6,839 nt of DNA, taken from positions 1 to 6,839 of the forward strand of contig JAEZHR010000120.1 of assembly GCA_023416415.1 (NCBI GenBank), written 5' to 3'. The translations under genes and the position numbers were made by a program. Every line of letters begins with the position of its first letter. Position 1 is the stretch's first letter. Below are positions 5,122 through 6,839 of the stretch, one piece after another. Origin of the DNA: Pseudomonadota bacterium. Lineage in GTDB: Bacteria; Pseudomonadota; Gammaproteobacteria; Burkholderiales; Burkholderiaceae_D. Below the pieces are notes generated by a model, which searched no databases, was not told the DNA's origin, and saw only the letters and a list, made by a program, of their open reading frames with translations.

Positions 5122-5847
5122 GTGCAATCCGTCGTGACGAGCGGGTGGAGAACAGGTCCTGACCAAGCGAACCAGCCCGCACAGCCCAGGGCCGGATTGG
5201 AGTTGAACCCCGGAGAAGCTGTTCGGGTTCAGTACGATCTGGGGCTGTCGCCAGCACCGCCAGAGTTGCCGAAACCAGCCCTTGTTCGCGACCGTCCACG
5301 TCATTCAGCGGCGCAGCTTGCGCAACTGCTTGAAGTACAGAACCGGACTGTCGCACGCGCCGGAATGTACACCTCAGACGGGAACTTGCCGGCGAAACGC
5401 ATGCTCAAGGCGTCACATCCGCAGCATGGCAGCCTGGAAATCATGCGCGGGGAGATTGCGCGCGGCGGGTGGGTGCGGTTCACGCTTCAGTTGACGAAGC
5501 ACGGAGGAGGATCGGTCACGACCAACCATTCCGTCCTTGTACAGAAAACCGACCTGGATCATCGTGGGCGCTCCTCGATAGGCTATGGCGTCATTGATTT
5601 TGACGATGCCTTGCAGGGCAAGGGCATTGGCTATCTCTACCACCATGCCCTGGCCATGACGGGCAAGGAGCTTGGGGTGGAACTGTTGGCAGTGGACAAT
5701 GTCATCGCGGAAAGACCGCTGGAATCAATCTGCGTGAATTCGGGCATGCGACTAGCAAATAATTCGAATTACGAACTCGAGGTCGCCCAATGCCTGAAAA
5801 CGACCGAAGCCAACATGAAGCGCAGAGGCTGGACGATTTCAGGCTGA
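5122..5847 (+). CDS. orphan protein with a GNAT acetyltransferase-like C-terminal half
   Basis: The product is 241 aa, starting at GTG behind AGGAGG. I recognise no named family. Residues 1-60 are rich in Pro, Ala and Gln and look unstructured; residues 104-162 have alternating strand-like stretches (SLEIMRGEI, WVRFTLQLT, SVLVQKTDLD, SIGYGVIDFD). The segment DALQGKGIGYLYHHALAM (162-179) matches motif A of GNAT enzymes, (Q/R)xxGx(G/A), which binds the acetyl-CoA pyrophosphate; it is followed by a strand (VELLAVDN) and ERPLESICVNSGMRL, which resembles the 'N-A-y-k-GF' end of the fold. No signal peptide or membrane helix is seen. The gene stands alone between two intergenic regions, with opposite-strand neighbours and no partner that looks like an immunity or toxin gene. 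An acetyltransferase role is inferred; a secreted effector with a disordered N-terminus is a speculative alternative. Confidence 0.6.
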   Translation: MQSVVTSGWRTGPDQANQPAQPRAGLELNPGEAVRVQYDLGLSPAPPELPKPALVRDRPRHSAAQLAQLLEVQNRTVARAGMYTSDGNLPAKRMLKASHPQHGSLEIMRGEIARGGWVRFTLQLTKHGGGSVTTNHSVLVQKTDLDHRGRSSIGYGVIDFDDALQGKGIGYLYHHALAMTGKELGVELLAVDNVIAERPLESICVNSGMRLANNSNYELEVAQCLKTTEANMKRRGWTISG

Positions 5848-5853
5848 CGACTG

Positions 5854-5874
5854 GGCCTGGCCGGAGCCATGGCC
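5854..5874 (+). terminator. bulged hairpin after the GNAT-like gene, possible terminator
   Basis: Six bases after the stop, GGCCTGGC (5854-5861) pairs with GCCA-T-GGCC (5866-5874) around a CGGA tetraloop: eight pairs with one bulged T. No T-run follows. The gene converges on the AraC gene ending at 6009, a position where a terminator is expected. Confidence 0.35.
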
Positions 5875-6008
5875 GCTTCAGCCCTTTCGCTGGCGGGCCG
5901 GCTGGTCCGGCGTGCTTGCTTCGTGAATCGTGAAGAAAGGCCGGTTCGCACAGTCCCCTGGCTTCGCCTGCGCGCGAATGCCGCGTGGAAAATTGGGCGC
6001 GACCGGGA

Positions 6009-6839
6009 TCAGCGCTCCCCGCGCCGCAGCGCCGCCTCCCGAAACTCGCTCGGCGCCACCCCTGCATGCTCCCGGAACGCCCGGCTGAAATAAGCGCCGC
6101 TCGAAAATCCCCAGGAAAACGCGATCTCCGTAATCGTGCGGTGCAGTTGATCCGGATTCTTCAGGTCGCGCATGCAGGCCTGCAAGCGCCGGCGCAGAAT
6201 GTAGCGTGCCAGCGTATCGTCCTCGGCGGAGAAGGCGTTGTACAGATGCCGCTTGCTGCAATTGAGCGCGACGGCGATGTCGTCGATCGACAGCGCCGGG
6301 TCGCGCAGGTGCATGCTGATGTAGCTGCGAATGCGGTCGCGGAAGGCTTCGAGCTGGGTGGTGGCGCATTCCTGGCCGGCCAGTTCCTGCAGCGACAGGC
6401 GCACCAGCTCGACGATCAGTTCACCGGCGCCGCGTCGCGCCGCCTCGCTCATCTGCGGCAGTTCCTTGTAGGTGTTGCGCATGTTTTCCAGCGCCACGCG
6501 CGAGATGCCGCTGGCGCCGCCGACCGTGCGGCCCATCAGCAAGTCCAGCTTCAGGCCGCGCTCGATCAGCTGTTCCTTTGGCAACATCACGATCAGATGC
6601 TCGGTGCGCACCGGGTTGCCGACCTCGTAACTGCCGGTGGTGTCGTAGATGGCCCACGCCCCGGGACGCACGAAGGCTTGGCGTCCGTACTGTTCGACTG
6701 CTGCGCTGCCCTGCCAGGGCGCCACGATCTTCAGATAGGCGGGATCGCCGTGGCGCGACATGCGGGTGGTGCGGATGACGCGGTGTCGGTTGCCTGCCAG
6801 GCGCGTAAGGACAACGTCGCCGGCGCGTGCGGTTTGTAC
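6009..6839 (-). CDS. AraC family regulator, FeaR-like, 5' end beyond the window
   Basis: The frame stays open to the right edge, so at least 276 residues are present and the start is outside. An internal ATG at 6761 is unlikely to be the start, because the 26 codons before it (including ARAGDVVLTRLAGNRHRV) read as the sensor domain typical of these proteins. Residues 1-155 fit the AraC-binding-like domain of FeaR and relatives: MSRHGDPAYLKIVAPWQGSA, VRPGAWAIYDTTGSYEV, HLIVMLPKEQL. Residues 165-270 hold the two HTH motifs: LSIDDIAVALNCSKRHLYNA (183-202) and ITEIAFSWGFSSGAYFSRAF (236-255), then GVAPSEFREA. FeaR-type regulators often activate catabolism of aromatic or amine compounds; the target here is probably outside the window. 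It converges on the GNAT-like gene. Confidence 0.9.
   Translation of the reverse strand, partial: VQTARAGDVVLTRLAGNRHRVIRTTRMSRHGDPAYLKIVAPWQGSAAVEQYGRQAFVRPGAWAIYDTTGSYEVGNPVRTEHLIVMLPKEQLIERGLKLDLLMGRTVGGASGISRVALENMRNTYKELPQMSEAARRGAGELIVELVRLSLQELAGQECATTQLEAFRDRIRSYISMHLRDPALSIDDIAVALNCSKRHLYNAFSAEDDTLARYILRRRLQACMRDLKNPDQLHRTITEIAFSWGFSSGAYFSRAFREHAGVAPSEFREAALRRGER

Noticed and set aside
4645..5304. A 219-codon reading of the small ORF, extending upstream across the promoter.
   Set aside because: It would run through the FNR-type box, the -10 element and the structured repeat; the upstream residues look like translated non-coding DNA, and a ribosome site supports the 47-codon form.
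5848..6008. Short plus-strand frame beginning MAASALSLAGRLVRRACF at 5869.
   Set aside because: No ribosome site, overlaps the end of the AraC gene, and looks like a chance frame in the convergent gap.

Overview
The window is high-GC proteobacterial DNA with ordinary housekeeping, stress and regulatory genes. The HemN type, an FNR/Anr-like box, a PcaB-like gene end, a FeaR-like AraC regulator and a SirB2 gene together suggest a betaproteobacterium, probably Burkholderiales (possibly Oxalobacteraceae). This placement rests on the flavour of the proteins, not on a search.

Left part (1-1709). The last 40 codons of a PcaB/adenylosuccinate-lyase-superfamily gene (+) run into about 340 bases with no supportable gene. 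Two minus-strand genes follow: a DUF488 (YeaO-like) protein with an N-terminal extension, and upstream of it a universal stress protein with one complete Usp domain and only the tail of another. They lie in the same direction with a 91-nt gap and may form a stress operon.

Centre-left (1710-2722). A 95-nt divergent spacer carries a 19-bp inverted repeat and separates the stress genes from a cupin-type AraC regulator (+). That gene ends in a bulged hairpin and converges on hemN.

Centre (2723-4865). A minus-strand cluster reads, in transcription order: FNR-type promoter, 47-aa small hydrophobic protein, SirB2-family membrane protein, hemN (oxygen-independent coproporphyrinogen III oxidase). The upstream region has an 8/10 match to the FNR/Anr box and a TAGGAT -10 element at class II spacing. 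This makes the cluster a plausible oxygen-controlled haem operon and is the best-supported regulatory inference here.

Right part (4866-6839). The intergenic DNA upstream of the next gene holds a long-looped inverted repeat enclosing a bulged hairpin. Then comes an orphan plus-strand gene with a strong ribosome binding site and a GTG start; its product has a GNAT-like QGKGIG motif and an unrecognised, Pro/Ala-rich N-terminus. Last is a FeaR-like AraC regulator (-), whose 5' end lies beyond the window.

No mobile element, CRISPR array, rRNA or tRNA is supported. The items most worth following are the orphan GNAT-like protein, the small ORF under the FNR-type promoter, and the structured repeat between them.
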